In this document: positions 6,870 through 14,683 of the stretch, piece by piece
Position numbering within the stretch: the first letter of the stretch is position 1
How the letters are laid out: each line of letters starts with the position of its first letter
Assembly (NCBI GenBank): GCA_025059415.1
Contig: JANXDQ010000001.1
Location: 1-19,120, forward strand
DNA: 19,120 nucleotides
Direction of reading: 5' to 3'
From: Aigarchaeota archaeon
GTDB taxonomy: Archaea > Thermoproteota > Nitrososphaeria_A > Caldarchaeales > Wolframiiraptoraceae
Position numbers and translations under genes: made by a program
Notes under the pieces: generated by a model
The model's database searches: none
What the model was told of the DNA's origin: nothing
Seen by the model: only the letters and a program-made list of their open reading frames with translations

Positions 6870-7898
6870 ATGGCCGAGTCCGCCGCCCCCGAGGCGAGGC
6901 TCTATGAACGCATCGAAGGAGGCGTAATCAGGTGTCTTATCTGCGAGCGCGGCTGCGTCTTAAAGGACGGCGCGGCTGGGATATGCAGAAACTATGTAAA
7001 TGATCGCGGGCGCCTTCTCCATTTAGGATACGGCTTAGTGAGCGCCGTTGAGAGCAGGCCGATAGAGGTTAAGCCCTTATTTCACTACTGGCCAAACAGC
7101 ACGGCGCTAACATTCTCGGGCTATGGATGCAACTTCTATTGCCCTTGGTGTCAAAACAGCCACCTGAGCTTCTCCAATCTACCATCGGGAATGAGGAGGA
7201 TTCCGTCTGAAAAGCTTGTAAAGCAGGCGGTGAGTGGGGGTGATGAAGGGCTTTGCGCGAGCTTCAATGAGCCCGTAACCCTCTTCGACTACCTTCTCGA
7301 CCTCTTTGACCTCGGCCGCAAACATGGCTTGTACGGTGTACTGGTTACGAATGGGTACTTCACTGAACGCGCCCTAAGAATGCTGCTAGAAGTAGGTGTA
7401 GACGGCTTTAGCATAGACATAAAGGGTTGCCCAAGTGCCCGCGGAGCCTTAACATCGATAGAACACTCGAAGGTCTTCAGAAACGCGAAGCTGGTCTTGG
7501 ACACGGGGGGATACGTGGAGATGGTGTACCTCGTCGTGACTGGGTTCAATGACTCCGAGGAATGCGCTGAATGGATATTCGAAAAACATCTAGAATGCCT
7601 CGGTGGACACATCCCCATCCACGTCAACAGATACTATCCTGCGAATTTCTGGAGTAAGTCACCAACACCGCTTAGCAGGCTCTTAGAATTCAGGGACATG
7701 GCATTGAAGATGGGCATAGAATACGTCTACGTCGGAAACGTTGGGATACCGGAACTCGAAGCGACGATCTGCCCAAAATGCGGTAAACGATTAATCGCGA
7801 GACACCTCTACCGGGTTACATATTACAAGCTCGATGGAGATAAATGCCCGCGCTGTGGTCACAAGATAACCCTGAGGGGTAGATTTATCCAAAAATAA
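6870..7898 (+). CDS. amrS: AmmeMemoRadiSam-type radical SAM enzyme (AmrS/PflA-like)
   Basis: Taking the ATG at 6870 (a TTG directly precedes it), the protein has 342 residues. An N-terminal Cys-rich part, CLICERGC plus GIC (Cys22, 25, 29, 39), is followed by the radical SAM motif CNFYCPWCQN with Cys87, Cys91 and Cys94. Then come ASFNEPVTL, a TNGYFTERAL segment, DIKG and HVNRYYPA. The C-terminus is a zinc ribbon-like CPKCG...CPRCG pair. This order matches the PflA-like subfamily of the AmmeMemoRadiSam system, which genomically co-occurs with AMMECR1 and Memo proteins; neither is encoded in this window. The reaction of this subfamily is not known to me. It is divergent from the SPASM gene, and both may share the 107-base intergenic region. 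Family confidence is good; the symbol is by family resemblance. Confidence 0.85.
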   Translation: MAESAAPEARLYERIEGGVIRCLICERGCVLKDGAAGICRNYVNDRGRLLHLGYGLVSAVESRPIEVKPLFHYWPNSTALTFSGYGCNFYCPWCQNSHLSFSNLPSGMRRIPSEKLVKQAVSGGDEGLCASFNEPVTLFDYLLDLFDLGRKHGLYGVLVTNGYFTERALRMLLEVGVDGFSIDIKGCPSARGALTSIEHSKVFRNAKLVLDTGGYVEMVYLVVTGFNDSEECAEWIFEKHLECLGGHIPIHVNRYYPANFWSKSPTPLSRLLEFRDMALKMGIEYVYVGNVGIPELEATICPKCGKRLIARHLYRVTYYKLDGDKCPRCGHKITLRGRFIQK

Positions 7899-8087
7899 GA
7901 TGTGAGGCCATGACCTTATACCCGTGCGCGCCTCTTCCGTTTTGGGATCTAGTTACGCTGCAATATGCTTATGTATTCAAGAGAGGAGATCACGATATTT
8001 AATGTTGATGTTCCTGGGATGGATACGGGTGGATGCTTTTCTCTATAGGTTTATGTCTTGGTCGGGGCTGGTTTTTTCTGATCGCCG
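7899..8087. other. Longest intergenic stretch; nothing clear besides a possible top6B promoter
   Basis: These 189 bases separate the AmrS-like gene from top6B. Apart from a TATA-like CTCTATAGG at 8041-8049 and a T-run at 8071-8076, I see no convincing gene, repeat or structured RNA. An open frame on the plus strand here has no protein-like composition and runs into top6B in the wrong frame. Confidence 0.4.
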
Positions 8088-9662
8088 ATGCCCGAGGTCA
8101 GGTTCGAGAAAATATCCCCAGCCGACTTTTTCTATAGGAACAGGGACATAGCCGGGTTCAGCAGCCCATCCCGCTCACTATATATGAGCATCAGGGAGCT
8201 CATAGAAAATTCATTGGATGCATGCGAGATTGGGAGGATTACACCGAATATAATCGTGGAGTTGTCGTCTGAGGGCGATAGCGGCGAGGTCGAGGTGTAT
8301 AAGCTAAGGGTGGAGGATAATGGGATAGGCGTGGACGCGGAGCACATCCCAAGAGCCTTCGCAACGGTCTTCTACGGGAGCAAGTATGGCTATAAGCAGA
8401 GTAGGGGAACATTCGGGCTCGGCGGGACTATGGCCCTACTCTATGGCCAGATTACGACGAATAAGCCCGCGACCATAACCTCGAGTAAAGGTGGAAGAGA
8501 GATCCACAGATTCGTCTTGATGATTGATATCGTGAAGAATGAGCCCAAGATATTCAAGCACGAGGTATTGGAGAATGAGAAGAAGTGGCGGGGGACGACG
8601 GTCGAATTCTATCTCGAGGGAGACTACACGAATAGCAAGGCGAAAATAATCCAATACTTCACGCACACGGCGATAGCGAATCCCCACGCATCCATCATGT
8701 TCATAGATCCACGCGGCCGCCTCTACTGTTACCCGAGGGTCACGACGAGGGTCCCGGATCCGCCGGAGGAGGCGCTCCCTCACCCGGTTGGAGTCGATGT
8801 AGAGACGATGTCGAGGCTCCTATCATTGTCTAGGGATAGAAATATGGTGAGCTTTCTCATGAAGAACTTCCAACGGGTTGGTGAGAAGACGGCGAAGGAG
8901 GTCTTGGATATGGCCGCGATACCGTGGGACAGGAACCCGAGAAAGCTAAGCCACGACGAGGTCACCAAGCTAGTGGAGGCCATCAAGAAATATGACAAGT
9001 TCAGGGCGCCCGATCCAAGTAGTCTCAGCCCGATAGGCAGGGAATTACTGGAGGCCGGGATACGCCACATGCTCAACCCCGAGTTCCTCTACGTCGTCGA
9101 GAGACCTCCATCATCCTACTCGGGCTTCCCCTTCGTCGTGGAGGTCGGCTTGGCCTATGGAGGAGAGATCCCCCAATCAGACACGATTCAGCTCTACCGC
9201 TTCGCCAACAAGATCCCTCTACTATACGACGAGAGGGCGGATGTGGTCTGGAAGGTCGTGAATGAGAGAATTGACTGGTCGACGTATAAAGTATACTTCC
9301 CGGCGCCGCTCGCAATCGTCACCCACATCTGCTCCCCGAAGATCCCCTACAAAACCGTTGGAAAGGAGGCTGTGGCCGATAGGCCGGAGATCGAGAGGGA
9401 GCTCGTGGTGGCGATGAGGGAGGCGGCGAGGGAGCTTAGACTCCACTTGAGTAAAATCGAGAAACGGGCGATGGCGAAGAAAAAGCTGGATATTTATGCG
9501 CGGTATCTGCCGCTGATAGCGAAGTTCGCAGCCGAGCTGGCTGAAAGAAAGGAGCCGCCTAAGATAGATGATCTATTGAAGTCGCTGGGCGTTGATCAGC
9601 GGATGGTGGAGGAGGCTAGGAGGCGGGCCCTAGAAAGGCTTCAAGAACTATACGCTGAGTAG
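8088..9662 (+). CDS. top6B: DNA topoisomerase VI subunit B
   Basis: This 524-residue protein has the usual length of archaeal Top6B. It is the ATP-binding subunit of the A2B2 type IIB topoisomerase that relaxes and decatenates DNA. The GHKL ATPase fold shows ELIENSLDAC (Asn41 would hold magnesium), VEDNGIGV (75-82) and the lid motif RGTFGLGGT (about 107-115). A middle H2TH-type segment follows (about 230-310, containing MKNFQRVGEKTAKEVLDMA). The transducer domain includes PFVVEVGLAYGG and SPKIPYKTVGKEAV, and ends in a long charged helix. A TATA-like CTCTATAGG (8041-8049) precedes the ATG by about 40 bases. The A subunit gene (top6A/spo11-like) is not adjacent on either side in the window. The call is firm. 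Confidence 0.97.
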   Translation: MPEVRFEKISPADFFYRNRDIAGFSSPSRSLYMSIRELIENSLDACEIGRITPNIIVELSSEGDSGEVEVYKLRVEDNGIGVDAEHIPRAFATVFYGSKYGYKQSRGTFGLGGTMALLYGQITTNKPATITSSKGGREIHRFVLMIDIVKNEPKIFKHEVLENEKKWRGTTVEFYLEGDYTNSKAKIIQYFTHTAIANPHASIMFIDPRGRLYCYPRVTTRVPDPPEEALPHPVGVDVETMSRLLSLSRDRNMVSFLMKNFQRVGEKTAKEVLDMAAIPWDRNPRKLSHDEVTKLVEAIKKYDKFRAPDPSSLSPIGRELLEAGIRHMLNPEFLYVVERPPSSYSGFPFVVEVGLAYGGEIPQSDTIQLYRFANKIPLLYDERADVVWKVVNERIDWSTYKVYFPAPLAIVTHICSPKIPYKTVGKEAVADRPEIERELVVAMREAARELRLHLSKIEKRAMAKKKLDIYARYLPLIAKFAAELAERKEPPKIDDLLKSLGVDQRMVEEARRRALERLQELYAE

Positions 9663-9727
9663 TTTAATTTCCTTAATCTCTGAGCGCCCTAACCTGAATA
9701 TTCTTCATCTTTAAGCCGGCCACCTTA

Positions 9728-9750
9728 TGGTTTATTTAGTAAATTTACCA
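9728..9750. promoter_or_regulatory. argG promoter with overlapping imperfect palindrome (candidate operator)
   Basis: The TATA-like GGTTTATTTAG lies about 27 bases before the argG ATG (9761), so the mRNA is probably leaderless. Over it sits an 11-1-11 imperfect palindrome: left arm TGGTTTATTTA (9728-9738), centre G, right arm TAAATTTACCA (9740-9750), with 9 of 11 positions paired. It includes the perfect 10-mer GTAAATTTAC (9739-9748). Palindromes of this kind that overlap a TATA box are typical of repressor sites for archaeal Lrp-family regulators. No regulator gene is in the window. Confidence 0.5.
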
Positions 9751-9760
9751 AGTTTTCTCC

Positions 9761-10972
9761 ATGAGGGTGGCGCTGGCCTACAGCGGTGGGCTGGACACAA
9801 CTGTAGCGGTAAAATGGCTTCGAGAGAAGTATTCAGCCGAGGTCATAGCCGTAGCCGTCGATGTCGGCCAAGAAGAGGACTTCGAGGCCATAGAGGAAAG
9901 GGCCATCGCGGCCGGCTCTGAAAAATTCATATTAGTCGACGCGAAGAAGAGGTTCGCGGAGGAATTCATCTCAAAGTGCATAATGGCTAATGGATTATAT
10001 GAGGGCGAGTATCCGCTGTCCACCGCTCTCGCGAGGCCCTTGATCGCCGAAGAGGTCGCCAAGGTCGCTTTGAAGGAGGGGGTCGACGCCGTTGCCCACG
10101 GGTGCACGGGCAAGGGCAACGACCAGATAAGGATGGACGCCTCATTTTCCGTGCTGCTTCCCGGAATGAGGATAATCGCGCCGATCAGGGAATGGAACCT
10201 GAGCAGGGACCAGGAGATGGAATACGCGAGGAAACATGGCCTCCCACTCAACTTCCGCGAAAGTAGGTTCAGCATCGACGACAACCTCTGGGGGAGGTCT
10301 ATAGAGGCCGCTGAGCTCGAAGATCCATGGGTTGAGCCGCCATGGGAGGCATTCAAGTACGTCGCGCCTCCATCGAGGTGGCCAGACGAACCCGAGGAGA
10401 TAACTATAGGGTTCGAGGATGGGATTCCAAAATCCATCAATGATGGTAAGATGGATATGTTGACTTTAATCCGCGAGGTAAACTCGATGGCCGGGAGGCA
10501 TGGGTTCGGCATCGTCGACCACATCGAGGACAGGGTGATCGGGTTGAAGAGCCGGGAGGTATACGAGGTCCCAGCTGCCCTGACCCTGATCAAGGCTCAC
10601 ATGGACTTGGAGAAGATGGCGCTTGGGAGGAGGTTCTTGGAATTCAAGAAGCTCGTGGATGCGAAGTGGGCTGACCTAGTATATTCGGGCCTATGGCATG
10701 ACAGGCTCAGAGAGGCCCTGGACGCGTTCATCGAATATTCCCAGGAAGGGTTGACCGGAGAGGTCAGGGTTAGGTTTTACAAGGGCTCGATGAGGATCCT
10801 CGGCAGGAGGTGCGAGCGATCACTCTACTCAAAGGAGTTGATAACCTACTCTAGGGAGAGCATGTTTGATCAACGGGATGGAGCATCCTTCTCAAAGCTC
10901 TGGACTCTGGAGATGAAGTTGCAGAAACTGGCGGAGATGGGGTGGGAGAAGAAGCGGCCTAAGGGAGCTTAG
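9761..10972 (+). CDS. argG: Argininosuccinate synthase
   Basis: This 403-residue protein joins citrulline and aspartate with ATP to make argininosuccinate, the penultimate step of arginine synthesis. Its N-terminal PP-loop LAYSGGLDTTVAVKWL (residues 5-20) binds ATP. Other family segments are AHGCTGKGNDQIRM, APIREWNLSRDQEMEYA, DDNLWGRSIEAAELEDPW and the C-terminal YSKELITYSRESMFDQ. Length matches bacterial and archaeal ArgG. The ATG at 9761 is the natural start, just before the MRVALAYSGGLDTT stretch. The gene converges on lysK and overlaps it by 14 bases. argH, argF and carbamoyl-phosphate synthase genes are not in the window. Placement beside a LysW-type cluster suggests that cluster supplies ornithine. 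Confidence 0.97.
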   Translation: MRVALAYSGGLDTTVAVKWLREKYSAEVIAVAVDVGQEEDFEAIEERAIAAGSEKFILVDAKKRFAEEFISKCIMANGLYEGEYPLSTALARPLIAEEVAKVALKEGVDAVAHGCTGKGNDQIRMDASFSVLLPGMRIIAPIREWNLSRDQEMEYARKHGLPLNFRESRFSIDDNLWGRSIEAAELEDPWVEPPWEAFKYVAPPSRWPDEPEEITIGFEDGIPKSINDGKMDMLTLIREVNSMAGRHGFGIVDHIEDRVIGLKSREVYEVPAALTLIKAHMDLEKMALGRRFLEFKKLVDAKWADLVYSGLWHDRLREALDAFIEYSQEGLTGEVRVRFYKGSMRILGRRCERSLYSKELITYSRESMFDQRDGASFSKLWTLEMKLQKLAEMGWEKKRPKGA

Positions 10973-12026
10973 CGAGCTCGAGAAGCGCCGTGGATATTAT
11001 CTTGGATGCCTTGATCAAGTCATCGACGGATATCCTCTCGTCTCTGGTGTGGGCGAGCCTCGAGTCTCCTGGGCCGAACGCCGCTATGCTATTCGTCAAC
11101 TTTGCCAGAGTGTTCATGTCGCTCGTCCCAGTCTTTTTAACTATCTTGGGCTTTAAGCCATTTTTGAGACACCCCTTCATCATGGCCCTCACAATCTTCG
11201 AGTCCAATCGCGACTCGACCGGCGGCGTCGAGTCGATCACCTTTAGCTGGACGCCATGCTTCTTCGCGATTTCCAATAGAGTTTTCATCGCGGATTCGGC
11301 TTCATAGGATTTTGGGAACCTTATGTTCACGTGTGCGCGGGCCTTTTCAGGCAGCCTCCCTGGCCAATCCCCGGCATTCAACGTGGTCACGGCATAAGTC
11401 GCCTCCTCATAGCTCGAGCCCCCGAAGTTTTCCCTGACTTCCAGTATGAATGCCAAGATCCTATCAAGCGCGGACTCACCTATGTAAGGAGCTGAACTAT
11501 GGCCTCCCCTCGTCCTCGCCCATACCTCGACGGTTATGCTCCCCCTATACGCTATCGCTATGCTGAGGCTCGTCGGCTCTCCTACCAAGACGTGGTCCGC
11601 CCTAAACCCCTCATCGACGAGGTGCTTTGCGCCGAGCCCATCCAATTCTTCTTGAACGAGGCCTGCAACCTGAACCTCGACGCCGCTTATGGATTCCGCG
11701 ACCTCGCTTGCCGCCAAGAGGAATGATAGGAATGGGCCTTTAGCGTCCACCGCTCCGCGACCATACACGTATTCGCCGTCGAAGAATGCTTCAATTTTGC
11801 CCGGGACGGTGTCGAGGTGGCTGGCGAGCATTATCTTCGTCGACCCCCTTCCGCACGATACGAAGAAGTTCCCAACATCATCAACGTATGTATCTCTTAG
11901 CCCAAGACCCCTAGTTAACTTGAAGAGTGTGCTATGTAGCTTTGCCTCGCCTCCAGGCGGGGTGTAGACCTCGATGAGGCTCAGGAGCAGCTTCCCGACC
12001 TTCATCCTATCATTCAACAATGACAA
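10959..12026 (-). CDS. lysK: [LysW]-lysine/[LysW]-ornithine hydrolase
   Basis: This is a 355-residue M20-family zinc peptidase, the last step of the LysW pathway, which frees lysine or ornithine from the LysW carrier. Metal-site motifs are ASHLDTVPG (His70), GRGAVDAKGP (Asp94) and LVQEELDGLG; the lid domain has TRGGHSSAP, and the C-terminus has KTGTSDMN and DSRLAHTRDE. The start is TTG at 12026, which has a GGTGG ribosome binding site six bases upstream. An ATG eight codons in (12005) has a poorer site. The gene follows lysJ with a gap of 55 bases and lies downstream in the lysX-lysJ-lysK series. Its 3' end overlaps the convergent argG by 14 bases. Homologs include ArgE/DapE deacylases, but the neighbourhood decides for LysK. 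Confidence 0.93.
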   Translation of the reverse strand: MSLLNDRMKVGKLLLSLIEVYTPPGGEAKLHSTLFKLTRGLGLRDTYVDDVGNFFVSCGRGSTKIMLASHLDTVPGKIEAFFDGEYVYGRGAVDAKGPFLSFLLAASEVAESISGVEVQVAGLVQEELDGLGAKHLVDEGFRADHVLVGEPTSLSIAIAYRGSITVEVWARTRGGHSSAPYIGESALDRILAFILEVRENFGGSSYEEATYAVTTLNAGDWPGRLPEKARAHVNIRFPKSYEAESAMKTLLEIAKKHGVQLKVIDSTPPVESRLDSKIVRAMMKGCLKNGLKPKIVKKTGTSDMNTLAKLTNSIAAFGPGDSRLAHTRDERISVDDLIKASKIISTALLELAKLP

Positions 12027-12081
12027 ATCTTTCCACCCCTCTGCTCTCCAAATACGTTACCATACTCTTGGATTTATCGCG

Positions 12082-13272
12082 TTACGCCGGCTCCGGCTTC
12101 ATCGCCGCCAATACCCCGTCAAGAGCCCCCCTCAGGAACTCTATATCCCTTCTCGTGATGAGGTATGGCGGCAGGAGCCTCAGGACCGTTAAGCCGGCTC
12201 TTAAGGCCAAGACGCCCCTTCCCTGGAGCTCCTGGACGGCCTTCATCGGGTTCGTCCTCAACTCTATGCCCGCCATCAGCCCGATCCCCCTAGCCCCCCT
12301 CGCGGCCGATTCATGTTCACTCACTACTTCCTCCAACGTCTTAGTGAGGAGCTTTCCCGCCTCGGCGGCCTTCTCGACGACGTTGTCTTCTAGGAGCGCC
12401 CTAATTCCGCCCTTCAACGCCGCGAGTGCCAGCGGATTTCCACCAAAGGTTGAGCCGTGATCTCCTGCCTCAAGTTTCGATCCAACTTCCTCAGAGAATG
12501 CGGTGACGCTGATCGGGAATCCTCCACCGAGGCTCTTCCCCGCAACCATTATGTCCGACTTGATGTCTGCGCGTTGATGGGCCCAGAGGATCCCGGTCCT
12601 ACCGAACCCGGACTGTATCTCGTCCACGATCATTAAGGCGCCATGTCGATCGCAGGAATCCCTAACCGCCCTCAGGAACTCTGGTGAGGCGGCTGCTAAC
12701 CCCCCTTCTCCCTGCACGGGCTCGACTATGACCGCCGCCACATTTTCATCGACTTTCTTCTCCACGGCTCCGGGATCGTTGTAGGGAAGGAACTCGACCT
12801 CCCATGGAAATGGGTCATAGTCCTTCCTGTATCTCGGGTTCCACGTGACCGCGAGCGCGCCCATCGTCCTCCCGTGGAAGGCGTTTATGAACGAGATGAA
12901 CCGCCTCCTCTTAGTCACCTTCCTCGCCGCCTTCAACGCCAACTCAATTCCCTCGCTGCCGCTATTCAACAAGTAGAAGTAGGCTAAGTTCTTTGGCAAG
13001 GCCTTCTCCAAGAGCTTGACAGCTTCCTCCATCGCCTGGGTTGCGAATATCGGGGATGCGGTTATGAGTTCGTCCAGCTGCTTCTTCAGTTCTTGGACCA
13101 CCCATGGATTTCTATGGCCTAGGAATGCGACGCCATGGGCGGTGTGGCAGTCAAGGTACCTCTTCCCATAGATGTCCCAGAGATATTGTCCCTCACCCCT
13201 AACCAGCTTCAAGTCCCTCGGCGCGTAGAATCTCACGAACTTCAACGTCGAATCCATCTCGAGGTCAAACAC
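12082..13272 (-). CDS. lysJ: [LysW]-aminoadipate semialdehyde/glutamate semialdehyde aminotransferase
   Basis: This 396-residue class III PLP aminotransferase is related to ArgD. Motifs are LNSGSEGIELALKAAR, FHGRTMGALAVT, VIVEPVQGEGG, MIVDEIQSGFGRTG and VAGKSLGGGFP, in which Lys246 (counted from the GTG) is the Schiff-base lysine, then GDHGSTFGGNPLA. It transfers an amino group, normally from glutamate, to the LysW-bound semialdehyde. The start is uncertain: GTG at 13272 has GGAGG only two bases upstream, while an ATG five codons in (13257) has the same site about 17 bases away. A TATA-like TTTTATGC (13303-13310) could give a short leader. The gene lies between lysX and lysK. Its assignment over ArgD rests on the LysW neighbours; the enzyme may serve lysine, arginine or both. 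Confidence 0.93.
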   Translation of the reverse strand: MFDLEMDSTLKFVRFYAPRDLKLVRGEGQYLWDIYGKRYLDCHTAHGVAFLGHRNPWVVQELKKQLDELITASPIFATQAMEEAVKLLEKALPKNLAYFYLLNSGSEGIELALKAARKVTKRRRFISFINAFHGRTMGALAVTWNPRYRKDYDPFPWEVEFLPYNDPGAVEKKVDENVAAVIVEPVQGEGGLAAASPEFLRAVRDSCDRHGALMIVDEIQSGFGRTGILWAHQRADIKSDIMVAGKSLGGGFPISVTAFSEEVGSKLEAGDHGSTFGGNPLALAALKGGIRALLEDNVVEKAAEAGKLLTKTLEEVVSEHESAARGARGIGLMAGIELRTNPMKAVQELQGRGVLALRAGLTVLRLLPPYLITRRDIEFLRGALDGVLAAMKPEPA

Positions 13273-13350
13273 CCTCCTCTCGCGGCATCCTATTAACCAT
13301 TCGCATAAAATGCCCAGATCATGAATGAAATGGTGGCCCCGGCATCCCGA

Positions 13351-14184
13351 TTACTTCTTGAATTGTTTGGCCGTTAAGTCGAGTATCATGGAGGAGAGGT
13401 CGCGTCCAGTGACTCTCACGACGTTCTTATATTGTGGTATGCCGTTCACTTCCAGGACCAAGCTCTCCGACCCTTTTTCTATCAAGTCTACTCCCAGGAT
13501 CCCTCCACCCATGACTTCTCCAGCGGCCCTTATCAGCCCTATTTGTTCCTCCGATAGTTCCGCGGGAACAGCCTTGCCTCCGAGAGCGGTATTCGTCTTC
13601 CACTGTTCGCTTACTCTGTATATGGCGGCGGGGACCTCTCCCCAGAAATAATACGCCCTTATGTCTCTTCCAGGCTTCTTGACATATTCTTGGAGGTAGT
13701 GGACCTTGAAGTATGGGCTCTGCATGTTCTCTCTGAACTCCAGGATCTCGCCGAGGGATTCGCGATCTAGGGCCCTCGAGATCATCCTGCCCCAGCTGCC
13801 GTAAATCGGCTTAACCACCACCGGGTACCCCAGCTTCTCAGCCGCCTCGAAGCACGCCTCCCTGCTAAGCGCTATCGCGGTCTCGGGAACGGGGATCCCA
13901 TGTCTCGCGAGCTTCGCCGTGGTGTAGAGCTTGTCCTCGCAGGCCAATATCACCTGTGAGCTGTTGACGACCGGGATTCCCTGCTCCTCGAAGATCATCG
14001 TCGAGGCGAGTGCGCGGTAAAAGCTCACACATCTCTGGATGGCGAAATCCAGGTCCTTGAATTCATTGGGCCTAGTCAGCCAGAACGGCTTCTTCGTCAC
14101 CTGGATGAATTTCACTTCGTGTCCGAGCTCCCTCGCCGCCCTGACCAGATCCCTCTCTTCCCATCTCACAAAGTCGTAGAGCAT
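13351..14184 (-). CDS. lysX: LysW--2-aminoadipate (or glutamate) ligase, ATP-grasp
   Basis: This ATP-grasp ligase couples the C-terminal glutamate of LysW to the amino group of aminoadipate or glutamate. Motifs are CEDKLYTTAKLARHGIPVPET, YPVVVKPIYGSWGRM (ATP binding), YLQEYVKKPGRDIRAY, TNTALGGKAVP and LEVNGIPQYKNVVRVTG, which ends the metal-binding region. The 277 residues from the ATG at 14184 lack the first strand normally present (family start like MRIGxLYD). The preceding codons are ATT CTG AGG ATC GGG, which supply that RIG strand. No ATG, GTG or TTG occurs in frame between a TAA (14238-14240 area) and 14184. A GAGGGG ribosome binding site sits about seven bases before the ATT at 14199. 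A non-AUG start is therefore possible. Substrate choice between aminoadipate and glutamate cannot be settled here. Confidence 0.92.
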   Translation of the reverse strand: MLYDFVRWEERDLVRAARELGHEVKFIQVTKKPFWLTRPNEFKDLDFAIQRCVSFYRALASTMIFEEQGIPVVNSSQVILACEDKLYTTAKLARHGIPVPETAIALSREACFEAAEKLGYPVVVKPIYGSWGRMISRALDRESLGEILEFRENMQSPYFKVHYLQEYVKKPGRDIRAYYFWGEVPAAIYRVSEQWKTNTALGGKAVPAELSEEQIGLIRAAGEVMGGGILGVDLIEKGSESLVLEVNGIPQYKNVVRVTGRDLSSMILDLTAKQFKK

Positions 14185-14246
14185 CCCGATCCTCAGAATC
14201 CCATCCCCTCGTCCTTCACGTCCTCTGCCAAGCCTATTTGATCCAG

Positions 14247-14257
14247 CTTATATATTG
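14247..14257 (-). promoter_or_regulatory. TATA box for lysX
   Basis: On the minus strand AATATATAAGC lies about 68 bases before the ATG at 14184. A transcript would start near 14226 and have a leader of about 27-41 bases, depending on the lysX start. The leader carries GAGGGG at about 14206-14211, consistent with Shine-Dalgarno initiation. Confidence 0.55.
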
Positions 14258-14279
14258 GTTTTCACCGATGCGTGAGAAC

Positions 14280-14285
14280 ATTTAT
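14280..14285 (+). promoter_or_regulatory. TATA-like element for the plus-strand two-gene unit
   Basis: ATTTAT at 14280-14285 is centred about 26 bases before the ATG at 14309, the distance expected for a leaderless archaeal mRNA. It places the GTG at 14294 upstream of the expected transcription start, so 14309 is preferred. Confidence 0.4.
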
Positions 14286-14308
14286 CTCCAGCCGTGGAAA
14301 AAGGGTTA

Positions 14309-14683
14309 ATGGAAAACTTTTTGGTGGTTTTCATGCTCGCTAGGAGGTTTTATGAAGTTTGGGTCCTCGGCGGGCTCAGTAAAGGCGAAGCCGAGGAGAT
14401 TAAGAGGTGTTTATCCGAGGCCGTGATGAGGAGGGCGGAGCGGCTCAGAATCAGGATCTACAACAAGAACTCAGAAGATCTATCATATCTAGATGAATTA
14501 AAGGGTATTCTCTTGGAAAACGTCTCGCTGAGCATAGTGGTTGAGTCAAGGGATGTTGGGAAGCTCGTGGATGATTTGGAGTCCCATGAAGGTGAGATAA
14601 CGTTTATAATCGGTCCATCATTTCAGCTCCCAGATAAAGCCCGGTTCCAGGGAAAATTAAGAATCATCGAGGTGAGAGGGTGA
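14309..14683 (+). CDS. Hypothetical protein, about 124 residues
   Basis: I do not recognise this family. The protein starts MENFLVVFMLARRFYEVWVLGG and alternates predicted helices and strands: a charged helix (SKGEAEEIKRCLSEAVMRRA), a strand (LRIRIYN), a helix, a strand (VSLSIVVES), a helix (DVGKLVDDLES), a strand (ITFIIGPSF) and a final strand (LRIIEVRG). This suggests a small alpha/beta fold without Cys clusters, signal peptide or membrane segment. It starts at ATG 14309, with TATA spacing pointing to a leaderless mRNA; a GTG 15 bases upstream is the alternative. Its TGA is followed with no gap by the GTG of the radical SAM gene, so the two are cotranscribed and probably work together. The pair is inserted, in opposite orientation, between lysX and lysW. 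Confidence 0.72.
   Translation: MENFLVVFMLARRFYEVWVLGGLSKGEAEEIKRCLSEAVMRRAERLRIRIYNKNSEDLSYLDELKGILLENVSLSIVVESRDVGKLVDDLESHEGEITFIIGPSFQLPDKARFQGKLRIIEVRG

Noticed and set aside
8101..8107. GGTTCGA, as in a tRNA T-loop
   Set aside because: It is inside the top6B coding start; no acceptor or anticodon stem pairs around it.
7924..8151. Possible 75-residue protein before top6B
   Set aside because: No ribosome binding site, no family-like pattern, and it overlaps the start of top6B in another frame.
9778..10593. Open frame of 271 codons on the minus strand
   Set aside because: It is antisense to argG; its Ser-rich composition is a product of the argG codons.
14198..14209. Four-codon frame ATG GGA TTC TGA before lysX as a leader peptide gene
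   Set aside because: Too short to be distinguished from chance; it is mentioned only as part of the lysX start problem.
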